This document shows, one piece after another, positions 56,795-64,000 of a stretch of DNA of 64,000 nucleotides. Location: positions 1,240,001 through 1,304,000 of the forward strand of contig NZ_JACHCL010000002.1 of the NCBI RefSeq assembly GCF_014200725.1. The letters are read 5' to 3'. Position 1 is the stretch's first letter. Each line of letters begins with the position of its first letter. A program made the position numbers and the translations under genes. The notes under the pieces are model-generated. The model ran no database searches and was not told where the DNA came from. It saw nothing but the letters and a program-made list of their open reading frames with translations. This DNA comes from Janthinobacterium silvisoli (lineage in GTDB: Bacteria > Pseudomonadota > Gammaproteobacteria > Burkholderiales > Burkholderiaceae_D).

Positions 56795-58068
56795 TGATCA
56801 TGAAAAAAATGAGTTACGTCGTCCTCTGCGCGGGACTGATGCTGGGAGCCACGGGCGCCCAGGCCCAGTTGCGGGTGGAGATCACCGGCGTCGGCAGCAA
56901 CCAGATTCCGGTGGCGATCGCCAACTTTGATCAGGAATCGGTGGCGCCGCAACCGCTGTCGTCCATCATCAAGGCCGACCTGGCCCGCAGCGGCGCGTTC
57001 AAGCTGATCGATGCCGATACAGCCGTCGCTGAAACAGCCAACATCAATTTCGACCAGTGGAAAGGCCGTGGCGCCGATGCGCTGGCCGCCGGCAGCGTGC
57101 AGCAACTGGCCGATGGCCGCCTGGACGTGCGCTACAAATTGTTCGACACCATCAAGGGCGTGCAACTGTCGAGCATGAACAATGCGGCCGCGCCGCAGTT
57201 CAACCGCCTGCTGGCGCACAAGATTGCCGATGATATCTATGAAAAGCTGACCGGCGTCAAAGGTGCGTTCTCGACCCGTATCGCCTACGTCACGCAAACG
57301 GGCCGCGAATACCGCCTGGAAGTGGCCGACGCCGATGGCGAAGGCATCCAGGTTGCGCTGCGCTCGAATGAACCGATCATTTCGCCCGCCTGGTCGCCGG
57401 ACGGCACCAAGGTCGCGTATGTCTCGTTTGAAAAGAAAAAGCCTATCGTCTACGTGCAAAACCTGGTGACCCGCCAGCGCACCATCGTATCGAATGAAAA
57501 AGGCAGCAATTCGGCGCCGAGCTGGAGCCCTGACGGCACCCGCCTGGCGGTCGCCCTGTCGCGCGACGGCCACACGCAAGTCTACGTCGTCAATGCCGAC
57601 GGCAGCGGCCTGCGTCGTCTCAGCAACAGCAGCGGCATCGACACCGAACCCCAATTCTCGGCCGATGGCCAAAGTGTTTACTTCACCAGCGACCGTAGCG
57701 GCGGACCACAAATCTACCGCATGCCGGCCAGCGGCGGCGAAGCCAAGCGCGTGACGTTTGGCGGCTCCTACAACATCAGCCCTCGGATCTCGTCCGATGG
57801 CAAGACACTCGCTTATATTTCCCGTCGCGACGGTAACTTCCAGCTCTACGTGCTCGACCTGGCCAGCGGCCAGGAACTGCGCCTGTCGGACACCGCCAAC
57901 GACGAATCACCGAGCTTCTCGCCCAACGGGAAATATATCATGTACGCGACCGAATCCGGACGACGCAAGTCGCTGGCAGTGGTATCGGTGGATGGCCGCG
58001 TCAAACAGCGTTTGACTACGCAAGCTGGCAATATCAAGGAGCCCACCTGGGGTCCTTTTATGAAGTAA
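56791..58068 (+). CDS. tolB: Tol-Pal system beta-propeller TolB
   Basis: 425 residues with a signal peptide (MSYVVLCAGLMLGATGAQAQ). N-terminal domain (about 25-170; IPVAIANFDQESVAP), then six WD40-like propeller blades with SWSPDGT-, FSADGQSV- and PSFSPNGKYIMYA-type repeats. Periplasmic partner of Pal and TolA. Alternative ATG at 56800 would fit the signal peptide equally well. Confidence 0.97.
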   Translation: MMIMKKMSYVVLCAGLMLGATGAQAQLRVEITGVGSNQIPVAIANFDQESVAPQPLSSIIKADLARSGAFKLIDADTAVAETANINFDQWKGRGADALAAGSVQQLADGRLDVRYKLFDTIKGVQLSSMNNAAAPQFNRLLAHKIADDIYEKLTGVKGAFSTRIAYVTQTGREYRLEVADADGEGIQVALRSNEPIISPAWSPDGTKVAYVSFEKKKPIVYVQNLVTRQRTIVSNEKGSNSAPSWSPDGTRLAVALSRDGHTQVYVVNADGSGLRRLSNSSGIDTEPQFSADGQSVYFTSDRSGGPQIYRMPASGGEAKRVTFGGSYNISPRISSDGKTLAYISRRDGNFQLYVLDLASGQELRLSDTANDESPSFSPNGKYIMYATESGRRKSLAVVSVDGRVKQRLTTQAGNIKEPTWGPFMK

Positions 58069-58110
58069 AGCAGTATAGTTTCACCCTTAACCATGACCCG
58101 GAGAATAAAA

Positions 58111-58635
58111 ATGAGTAATATTAAAAGCTTGGCCTTCATCGCCGCTACCGCCGCCCTGTTGTCGGCTTGCAGCACCCCAGTGAAACTGGCAGAAACCCCA
58201 GTCGTTGAGCGCGCACCAGAAGTGGTTGCTCCTCCTCCAGTTGACAACCGTCAAGTTCAGCCAGTGACGACCGCATCGGTCGATCCACTGGACGATCCAA
58301 AAGGCGTGCTGGCTAACCGCAGCGTCTACTTCGACTTCGACAAATACGTCGTGCGCGAAGCCGACACCCCAGTGGTGCAAAACCACGCTGCCTACCTGGT
58401 GAAAACCCCAAGCCGCAAGATCCTGATCCAAGGTAACACCGATGAACGCGGCGGCGCTGAGTACAACCTGGCCCTGGGCCAAAAACGTGCTGAAGCAGTG
58501 CGTAAATCCCTGTCGGCTCTGGGCGTACCAGAAGGCCAAATGGAAGCCGTGTCGCTGGGCAAAGAAAAGCCTAAAGCACAAGGCAGCAACGAAGAAGCAT
58601 GGGCACAAAACCGCCGCGCTGACATCGTTTATTGA
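58111..58635 (+). CDS. pal: Peptidoglycan-associated lipoprotein Pal
   Basis: 174 residues from ATG 58111 (CCCGGAG upstream). Signal peptide with lipobox LLSACST: Cys becomes the lipidated first residue. C-terminal OmpA-like domain binds murein: VYFDFDKYVV, ILIQGNTDERGGAEYNLALG and QKRAEAVRKSLSALG, and ends NRRADIVY. Abundant outer-membrane anchor of the Tol-Pal machine. Confidence 0.97.
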   Translation: MSNIKSLAFIAATAALLSACSTPVKLAETPVVERAPEVVAPPPVDNRQVQPVTTASVDPLDDPKGVLANRSVYFDFDKYVVREADTPVVQNHAAYLVKTPSRKILIQGNTDERGGAEYNLALGQKRAEAVRKSLSALGVPEGQMEAVSLGKEKPKAQGSNEEAWAQNRRADIVY

Positions 58636-58703
58636 TATCTTGCCGATATCTCTAGGCTAAGCGCATTTTTATCGCGCACTTAGTCAGTCATAGGCATAAT
58701 AAT

Positions 58704-58739
58704 GGGGCGGTGAGCGGTTATATAGCCGCCCACCGCCCC
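58704..58739 (+). terminator. Strong hairpin between pal and cpoB
   Basis: GGGGCGGTG (58704-58712) pairs with CACCGCCCC (58731-58739), with an inner GCGG/CCGC stem. Only GTTTG follows, so it may be a partial terminator or an mRNA-processing stem that lowers cpoB output relative to pal. Confidence 0.6.
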
Positions 58740-58775
58740 GTTTGCATGTTTGCGTAACTTTTGAAAGCCCGACCC

Positions 58776-59534
58776 ATGATGACATTCTCGAAAGCCAGCC
58801 TCGCCGCCGCCCTGATGGCCGCATTCGCCTACCTGCCCCTGCACGCCAACGCAGCCCTGTTCGACGACGACGAAGCCCGCAAGGCCATCCTGGAGTTGCG
58901 CGCCAAGGTAGACGCGCTGGCGCAGGACGTGAACAGCCGCATCGACACCAAGGCTGACAAGACCAGTACCTTGAGCCTGATCAACCAGCACGACCAGACC
59001 ATGCAAGAGATCGCCCGCCTGCGCGGCCAGATCGAAGTACTGGGCAATGATTTGGCCAATACGCAAAAACGCCAGAAAGATTTCTATACCGACCTCGATG
59101 CGCGCCTGCGCAAGCTCGAACCGCGCCAGGTCACCATCGATGGCCAGGAAGCAGCCGTGGGTGTATCCGAACAAGGCGCATATGACGCCGCCCTGGGCCT
59201 GTTCAAATCGGGCGACTACAAGGGCGCGGCCACCTCGCTGGACGCCTTCGTGAAACGCTACCCGGAATCAGCCTACGCGGCCAACGCCCAATACTGGCTG
59301 GGCAACGCCTACTACGCCCAGCGCGACTGCAAGAGCGCCATCACGGCCCAGCAAGCCGTCGTGAAGAACTACCCGGACAGCCCGAAGGCAGCCGACGCCA
59401 TGCTGAACATCGCCAGCTGCTACACGGAACTGAAAGACAAGCCAAACGCCACCAAGACGCTGAACGCGCTGATCTCCCGTTATCCTGACTCGAACGCGGC
59501 GCAGACGGCGAAAGAACGCGGCGGTAAAAAGTAA
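58776..59534 (+). CDS. cpoB: Cell division coordinator CpoB (YbgF)
   Basis: 252 residues from ATG 58776; signal peptide (SLAAALMAAFAYLPLHANA). Coiled-coil trimerisation region (about 35-110; LELRAKVDALAQDVNSRI), then a three-repeat TPR domain (about 130-250; AYDAALGLFKSGDYKGAATS, YWLGNAYYAQRDCKSAI). It couples septal murein synthesis with Tol-mediated outer-membrane constriction. Last gene of the operon. Confidence 0.95.
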   Translation: MMTFSKASLAAALMAAFAYLPLHANAALFDDDEARKAILELRAKVDALAQDVNSRIDTKADKTSTLSLINQHDQTMQEIARLRGQIEVLGNDLANTQKRQKDFYTDLDARLRKLEPRQVTIDGQEAAVGVSEQGAYDAALGLFKSGDYKGAATSLDAFVKRYPESAYAANAQYWLGNAYYAQRDCKSAITAQQAVVKNYPDSPKAADAMLNIASCYTELKDKPNATKTLNALISRYPDSNAAQTAKERGGKK

Positions 59535-59710
59535 ACGCCGGACCAAACCTGCTGCGCGTCGGCATAGGCGGCCTCGATGCTCACCACCTCGGCGGCCCCG
59601 TGCTAACGCACAGTTCCGCGTCTCGGCCACCTCTTCCTTCCGCTCGCGACGGTTTTGTCCAGCGTTGTGCAGCAGACAGCCTACTGTAGGGAAAAAGTTG
59701 CCCGTCCCGT

Positions 59711-59739
59711 TTGACAGAATCACGGGCACCCCCTATAAT
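59711..59739 (+). promoter_or_regulatory. Fully consensus sigma-70 promoter of tRNA-Lys
   Basis: TTGACA (59711-59716), 17-bp spacer, TATAAT (59734-59739). The first base of tRNA-Lys is 12 bases beyond the -10. Confidence 0.93.
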
Positions 59740-59750
59740 CTTTCTTCTTC

Positions 59751-59826
59751 GGGTCGTTAGCTCAGCTGGTAGAGCAGCGGACTTTTAATCCGTTGGTCGC
59801 AGGTTCGAATCCCGCACGGCCTACCA
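59751..59826 (+). tRNA. tRNA-Lys (UUU), copy 1
   Basis: 76 nt with encoded CCA. Acceptor GGGTCGT pairs with ACGGCCT (G-U allowed), D loop AGCTCAGCTGGTAGAGCA, anticodon loop CTTTTAA (anticodon TTT), T arm GGTTCGAATCC. Identical to copy 2. Confidence 0.97.
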
Positions 59827-59913
59827 CGAATACGCAGTAATGATTTGCTTGCGAGTTGTTATAGCAAGCATTTTTTTAGTGCACAGTGTTACCGAAGTTG
59901 TTGTAAAGTTTTT

Positions 59914-59989
59914 GGGTCGTTAGCTCAGCTGGTAGAGCAGCGGACTTTTAATCCGTTGGTCGCAGGTTCGAATCCCGCACGGCCTACCA
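59914..59989 (+). tRNA. tRNA-Lys (UUU), copy 2
   Basis: 76 nt identical to copy 1, 87 bp downstream. No separate consensus promoter lies between them, so both probably come from the promoter at 59711. Its 3' side faces the SIR2-HerA operon. Confidence 0.97.
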
Positions 59990-60002
59990 AGAATTATCAA
60001 GG

Positions 60003-60034
60003 AAGCCCACGAATTTACGTTCGTGGGCTTTTTT
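60003..60034 (+). terminator. Terminator of the tRNA-Lys transcript
   Basis: AAGCCCACGAA-TTTACG-TTCGTGGGCTT followed by TTTT. Confidence 0.93.
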
Positions 60035-60129
60035 GTTTCTGGTCGCTCTCTGGTCAGTTGTGCGGCCAGGACGAACTTCCGCTCACAGGGCCGCGAGCAC
60101 CTTGTTGGCTGCCAGTGACCGTGAGCCTA

Positions 60130-61854
60130 CTAGATCGACTGCTTTCTCCAATTCAAGATGGCTGTATCTATTCGCCTCTCCCCGACGGGTCCCTGCCAAT
60201 CCGTCCAGAAGTCTACCGTACCGCCATTTGGCTTCACCAACGGCTCATCGACGCGAATTCGACTCGGAAGCAAGCTGGCATCCCCGACAATCAACGCTTC
60301 CCCAGTATCGAGTGTTGGCAAAATATCGCTAAAACTGCCTAAACTATCCGGCAGAAGCTTCTTAATCACGGCCTGATCATCGGCATTCGTAAGACGCATC
60401 GATATGAAATTACTGCACTGACTCAACATCGTCTTATTGACCTCTGATGGACGCTGGCTAATTACCAATAAGCTGACCCCATACTTTCGCCCTTCCTTAG
60501 CGATACGCTCAAAAATGCTAATAGAGATATCATCGCTTGCATCCGCATCCGAACGATTCGGAATATAAAGATGCGCCTCATCACAAAGAAGTGCGACAGG
60601 GTGGCGCAGGTCCGATGGAGTCCATTGCTGTATCGCAAAAGCCAACCTAGCTACGAGCGACACGATGAGCGGCAACACATCCGAAGGAACTTCGGAAAAA
60701 TCAATTATCTTTACACCTCCAGCGCCCTTCTCTGCCGTACTCCCAAAGATGGCGGCGGCGAGATGCGACAGCCAATCAAAATGCAGCGTATCAGCACCTC
60801 CCTGAAAGAGGAAACCTAATCGGCGGTCAGATATCTTATTCTCCAACCGGGCAATCATTCGGCTTAGCTTACTGTTAAACTCTCCCATTTTTTCTGAGCC
60901 AGCCTTAGCACCGGGAACCATCTCATTATTTATCGCCTCCAAAGAAGCCAATAAGGCTTCCACGGCAAAGGGAACAGGACTATCGATAGTAAAGTCGGCT
61001 AATAATTCCTTGTGATCGCCAGCAGTGAGGTATGCGGTCTTCGCGTTGTTGACTTCACGCGACATTAGCATCGCCTGATTTGGTGCATTTTGATCACTTC
61101 TATCCACGAAAAGAGCAACTAGCGCTTCATAAGACAAAAGCCAATAAGGAAGATATATAACTCCATCTGCAAGCGTCTTCTTGGCAACAACATCAGCTGG
61201 GCCTGCAACTTTGAAGTGACTAATTCCCTTACCTACGAGTGGAGAGTATTCGCCATGCAGATCAAAAACTATCGCATTTGCACTAGCCAGATCAGCAACC
61301 TTTTCAATAATTTTTGCTGTCGTCCAAGATTTTCCCGAGCCAGTACTACCACCTATAAAAGCGTGTCGCTGGAAAAGCTTATTGCCATTTAGGAAGGCTA
61401 TAGCATTTTCATCCAAGGTGTACTTACCGATGGCAAATGAGCTTGCATCCCCCACTGCTTGAGAGACTACACGCATGAAGGCTGTTAAAAACTCCCCTTC
61501 CAAGGCAAAACAATTAGCATCAATTTCAGGAAGACTCTCAAGCGTTCGCCGAAATACGTTGGTTCTAAGGCCATCCCTGTCCAGCAGAGAACCAATCAAC
61601 GAGATTTTACAAAGATTGAGCTCTTCAGCTTCCTCTTCGGTATCCGCAGTAGCAGGCTGCTGACGCTTACGAGTAACCTGCGTGATTAGTCCGATCAAGT
61701 GCTGCCCAGGCTTGCTACTTTGCAACACAGCTAAACGATTTACCTGAAGCCGCTTTAGTTGCTCAATGTCGTTCACTTCTACGATTACAGTAGCTGTATC
61801 CACAGATGCTACTTGCCCTAGTGCGTCCTCATCTTTATACGTAAATATTCCCAT
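60130..61854 (-). CDS. herA: HerA-family ATPase of a SIR2-HerA defence operon
   Basis: 574 residues. N-terminal HAS-barrel (about 1-90), Walker A GGSTGSGKS at 168-176, Walker B in PVALLCDEAHLYIP (near 430), and the HerA/FtsK core with the ISQRPSEVNKTMLSQCSNFI segment. HerA proteins form DNA-translocating hexamers. Here it follows the SIR2 gene by 7 bp, with GAGGGA as its ribosome site. In known SIR2-HerA systems, HerA and SIR2 assemble into one large NAD-consuming, DNA-processing complex. The gene ends 96 bp from the tRNA-Lys terminator. Confidence 0.88.
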   Translation of the reverse strand: MGIFTYKDEDALGQVASVDTATVIVEVNDIEQLKRLQVNRLAVLQSSKPGQHLIGLITQVTRKRQQPATADTEEEAEELNLCKISLIGSLLDRDGLRTNVFRRTLESLPEIDANCFALEGEFLTAFMRVVSQAVGDASSFAIGKYTLDENAIAFLNGNKLFQRHAFIGGSTGSGKSWTTAKIIEKVADLASANAIVFDLHGEYSPLVGKGISHFKVAGPADVVAKKTLADGVIYLPYWLLSYEALVALFVDRSDQNAPNQAMLMSREVNNAKTAYLTAGDHKELLADFTIDSPVPFAVEALLASLEAINNEMVPGAKAGSEKMGEFNSKLSRMIARLENKISDRRLGFLFQGGADTLHFDWLSHLAAAIFGSTAEKGAGGVKIIDFSEVPSDVLPLIVSLVARLAFAIQQWTPSDLRHPVALLCDEAHLYIPNRSDADASDDISISIFERIAKEGRKYGVSLLVISQRPSEVNKTMLSQCSNFISMRLTNADDQAVIKKLLPDSLGSFSDILPTLDTGEALIVGDASLLPSRIRVDEPLVKPNGGTVDFWTDWQGPVGERRIDTAILNWRKQSI

Positions 61855-61861
61855 GAATCCC

Positions 61862-62881
61862 TCACATCAAAAGTGACATAAATCCGCCTAGGCTCCAAAC
61901 ATCAGAGTCGATTAAAATCGGCTTATCGAAACCAGAACTATATACGATGGAACTTTCATCAGTCGCGCCACGTTCAATAGCAAGATAATTTCTTACGTTG
62001 CCCTTGAACAAAAAAGACTTAGCCGATTCCGACAAAGCGTAGGTGATTACAACAACGCGAGCCGAATTATTAGCGCATCTATTTATTAATTTTTCTTGAA
62101 TATGCTCATCATTGAACCCAAATCCTATACACAAATAGGCATTTGCGGCCTCCAGAACATTGTCGGACTCGTGAATAATCGATTTATAGGGTTCTCGATG
62201 AGTATTTCGATATTTCTCAATTCCGGGCGTCACTATCAGAGGGCGTAGGCCGGGCATGATGGATGAAGAGTTACCCAGGCACACTATCTTATCGTTCCCG
62301 ACCGTAAACCAATCTAATGAACCGTGTACCTTCCAAATATTCACCTGTCGTTTTGAATAGATATGATCGCGGGGAATAGCGTGCCTTTTGTAGCCGAATG
62401 AGAATCCTGTGTAGTGATGAATATTTTCTTGCTCGCACGCGTACTCAGCTAATCGGTCATAGTTGGAGGTTATGATATTGATCTGAGTTTGCGTACTAGC
62501 CAAGAAATGCTTCAGTAACTTACCCAACGGAAAAAGATCCTGTTTCCCAAGCGAATCATGGAATATTGATAAATCCTGCGGATTCAACAATTCCCAAGTG
62601 GCAAGCACAACCTTCGTAGTTATTCCTGACGGAAGTGTGATCTTATGAAGAGCAGATTCCAAATCTACGCCGTCGTTTAACAGCTCGCAGAAGCTAGACC
62701 AAGATTTCTGCGCCTCTGGGTCTTCCGACGATACGTCCACAGTATCGATAAGGTGAGTAGCTAGCGCCCCCATCCCAGACAATCCGTACGCTGCCGAAGC
62801 ACCGCTTCCTAAAATAATTACAGGAGAATGATTGTAATAATCCTGCGCTTGCTTCGCGATGAGCTCTTTTTCGGCGTCCAT
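61862..62881 (-). CDS. SIR2-family NADase of a SIR2-HerA defence operon
   Basis: 339 residues from ATG 62881 (CCGGAATTTGCTT upstream); GTG 62917 would add 12. SIR2-type Rossmann motifs: GSGASAAYGLSGM (25-37), TSNYDRLAEYA with N140 and D142, and the catalytic KVHGSLDW with H186; a C-terminal segment (YLCIGFGFNDEHIQEKL) completes the fold. Such bacterial SIR2 proteins cleave NAD+ on phage infection and cause abortive infection. First gene of the operon with herA, next to tRNA-Lys. Confidence 0.88.
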   Translation of the reverse strand: MDAEKELIAKQAQDYYNHSPVIILGSGASAAYGLSGMGALATHLIDTVDVSSEDPEAQKSWSSFCELLNDGVDLESALHKITLPSGITTKVVLATWELLNPQDLSIFHDSLGKQDLFPLGKLLKHFLASTQTQINIITSNYDRLAEYACEQENIHHYTGFSFGYKRHAIPRDHIYSKRQVNIWKVHGSLDWFTVGNDKIVCLGNSSSIMPGLRPLIVTPGIEKYRNTHREPYKSIIHESDNVLEAANAYLCIGFGFNDEHIQEKLINRCANNSARVVVITYALSESAKSFLFKGNVRNYLAIERGATDESSIVYSSGFDKPILIDSDVWSLGGFMSLLM

Positions 62882-63234
62882 AAGCAAATTCCGGTGACGG
62901 TGAGTTACAAATTCCACAATAGCCTACCATACCATCGTTACAAATAGCCATTAGGCAATTTTCGTTCCTTAACTCGTGAACTCGCCTATGGAGTGCCTTC
63001 GGAGTTGCTCTAAAACGGGCAGCAGTGCCGCCTAACCGCACTCAATGCTTGCCCTCCCGTCCACCGTGCAATGCGTGCAGGGAGCCCTACGCAATATCGT
63101 CCGATGCAAATCCGAGCCGCGCTGAGCAAAGCGTTATCCGAGCGGACCGGAGATAGACCGGAAGCATCCCTAACGGCCTTCACCAAAAGCACCTCTTCTC
63201 GATGCACCTGTCTAGGCCTAGCGCATACCACGAC
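62882..63234. other. Upstream region of the SIR2-HerA operon, no convincing gene
   Basis: Minus-strand frames here lack ribosome sites and family-like sequence. It presumably carries the SIR2-herA promoter; no clear hexamer pair is evident. Confidence 0.4.
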
Positions 63235-63429
63235 CTAAACATCCGCCGAGCCCAGAGCCACGGATTCGAACTTCTCGGCACTAAGCTGCCGCCATATCGA
63301 CACGTTAAGCATGCCTTGAAGAAATCCTTTCTGAATGGCCTTGAAAGCCCCTACAGGAATCCTCAAGTCAGCAAAGGCGACAATACCCGCCTTCCATTGC
63401 CGCGCCTGCGCCACGGAAATCGCCTCCAT
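63235..63429 (-). CDS. Possible small helical protein
   Basis: 64 residues (MEAISVAQARQWKAGIVAFA, then DLRIPVGAFKAIQKGFLQGM). Coherent helical sequence and balanced codons make it more plausible than the opposite-strand frame, but it has no ribosome site and no recognised family. Divergent from the gene at 63444 with only 14 bp between starts, which argues for caution. Confidence 0.3.
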   Translation of the reverse strand: MEAISVAQARQWKAGIVAFADLRIPVGAFKAIQKGFLQGMLNVSIWRQLSAEKFESVALGSADV

Positions 63430-63443
63430 TCTGAAAGGACCTC

Positions 63444-64000
63444 ATGTCACTCGACTTCTCCCGCTACTCTCTGATTAACATCGACACCGCCCTCCAAGAA
63501 CTGGCCCAGCACGAAATAACCGCCGAAGTGGTTGACGCATACGTCTGCGCGATGTCGTTCAGTAACTTCGACTTTCTAGAGAAAAGGCTACCTTTCACTC
63601 TGGATCTCAAGACAAACCAGCCGACGACTTGGGACAAGCTCGTACGGCATGCGAAGCGGAAATACTGGCTGAAGAACCCCGGATTCGGTGTGCTCGTCTT
63701 CGACGCGACAGAGTCGTGCGGCTATGTCAGAACCTACAGATTCGCAAACCCTTCTTGGCCCGGCCACCTCGTCTACCTCGACCAATCCTGGATGCAAGTG
63801 GCAGACGAGACAATCCTGTACGAGATGCTCGATACCCAGATGTCGAAATCCGTCTTCGACACGTGGGTGTCATATCAGTCAAAGGTAACTGAACTCCCTA
63901 CGGAATTCGTCAACGGTAGGCACGCCAACACGACCGTAGCGAAATCTATTATGTGCTCGCGCGGAGAAGGATGCGTGGGGTGCGGAACAAAAGCAACCGC
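63444..64000 (+). CDS. Unrecognised gene, 5' part (runs off the window)
   Basis: ATG 63444 with GAAAGGAC upstream; the frame is open to the last base (185 codons). Soluble, with aromatic-rich segments (HAKRKYWLKNPGFGVLVFDA, and RTYRFANPSWPGHLVYLDQS) and a cysteine cluster near the edge (MCSRGEGCVGCG) that could bind metal. No family recognised. It is on the opposite strand to SIR2-HerA, about 560 bp from its start, and may be part of the same island. Confidence 0.6.
   Translation, partial: MSLDFSRYSLINIDTALQELAQHEITAEVVDAYVCAMSFSNFDFLEKRLPFTLDLKTNQPTTWDKLVRHAKRKYWLKNPGFGVLVFDATESCGYVRTYRFANPSWPGHLVYLDQSWMQVADETILYEMLDTQMSKSVFDTWVSYQSKVTELPTEFVNGRHANTTVAKSIMCSRGEGCVGCGTKAT

Noticed and set aside
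62694-63231. Minus-strand frames upstream of the SIR2 gene as extra operon members
   Set aside because: They overlap each other or the SIR2 start, lack ribosome sites and show no family-like sequence.
59751-64000. A duplicated tRNA-Lys 3' end marking the far edge of the SIR2-HerA island
   Set aside because: No further copy of the tRNA-Lys 3' end was seen up to the window edge; the two full tRNAs are a tandem gene duplication.

Overview
The window is chromosomal DNA of a Gram-negative betaproteobacterium, most likely Oxalobacteraceae (Janthinobacterium/Duganella/Massilia-like). This is inferred from a GC-rich core with dense Ala/Gln-rich proteins, the rib cluster with a RibBX-type enzyme and nusB, the nrdR-minor pilin-ribD arrangement, and a complete Tol-Pal operon. 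No species assignment is possible from sequence reading alone.

Layout. 1-7.6 kb is accessory-like single genes: a truncated sensor kinase, a decayed hicB antitoxin, an Old Yellow Enzyme reductase divergent from an Rrf2 regulator with a palindromic operator, a DUF1353 exported protein, two unrecognised genes (one AT-rich, with an overlapping mini-ORF) and a MocR-type regulator. 7.6-14.4 kb is an integration hot spot ending in tRNA-Ser(UGA). Three related repeat blocks, one carrying a 43-bp copy of the tRNA 3' half, separate nested cargo: a Kiwa (kwaA-kwaB) anti-phage operon, a gene behind a consensus LexA box, a broken SRAP (yedK-like) gene, a solitary 561-residue PD-(D/E)XK nuclease of unknown type, and the portal end of a decayed P2-like prophage.

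14.4-36.6 kb is core and signalling: two c-di-GMP enzymes, an HDOD protein, a Cache kinase/LuxR-type regulator pair divergent from cstA-ybdD, a BarA-like hybrid kinase with its GGDEF-EAL response regulator, then a CoA-transferase, recR, ybaB, dnaX, SRP RNA, a chemoreceptor with a CheR-tether tail, and ubiD. 36.6-45 kb holds a lytic transglycosylase behind a long leader and the riboflavin genes (nusB, ribH, ribBX, then ribE, ribD), split by an osmC gene and a Gln-rich repeat protein. 44.5-54 kb holds the minor pilin/PilY1 operon (pilV-W-X-Y1-E-fimT order of transcription), nrdR and glyA, the last preceded by a ZTP riboswitch. 54-59.5 kb is ybgC-tolQRAB-pal-cpoB. Two identical tRNA-Lys genes follow, and directly after them a SIR2-HerA defence operon begins a second island that runs off the right edge.

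The two tRNA-linked islands are the biologically novel parts. Kiwa and SIR2-HerA are known defence families. The PD-(D/E)XK protein between tRNA-Ser repeats, the LexA-controlled gene next to Kiwa, and the unrecognised gene upstream of SIR2-HerA are the best candidates for undescribed functions.
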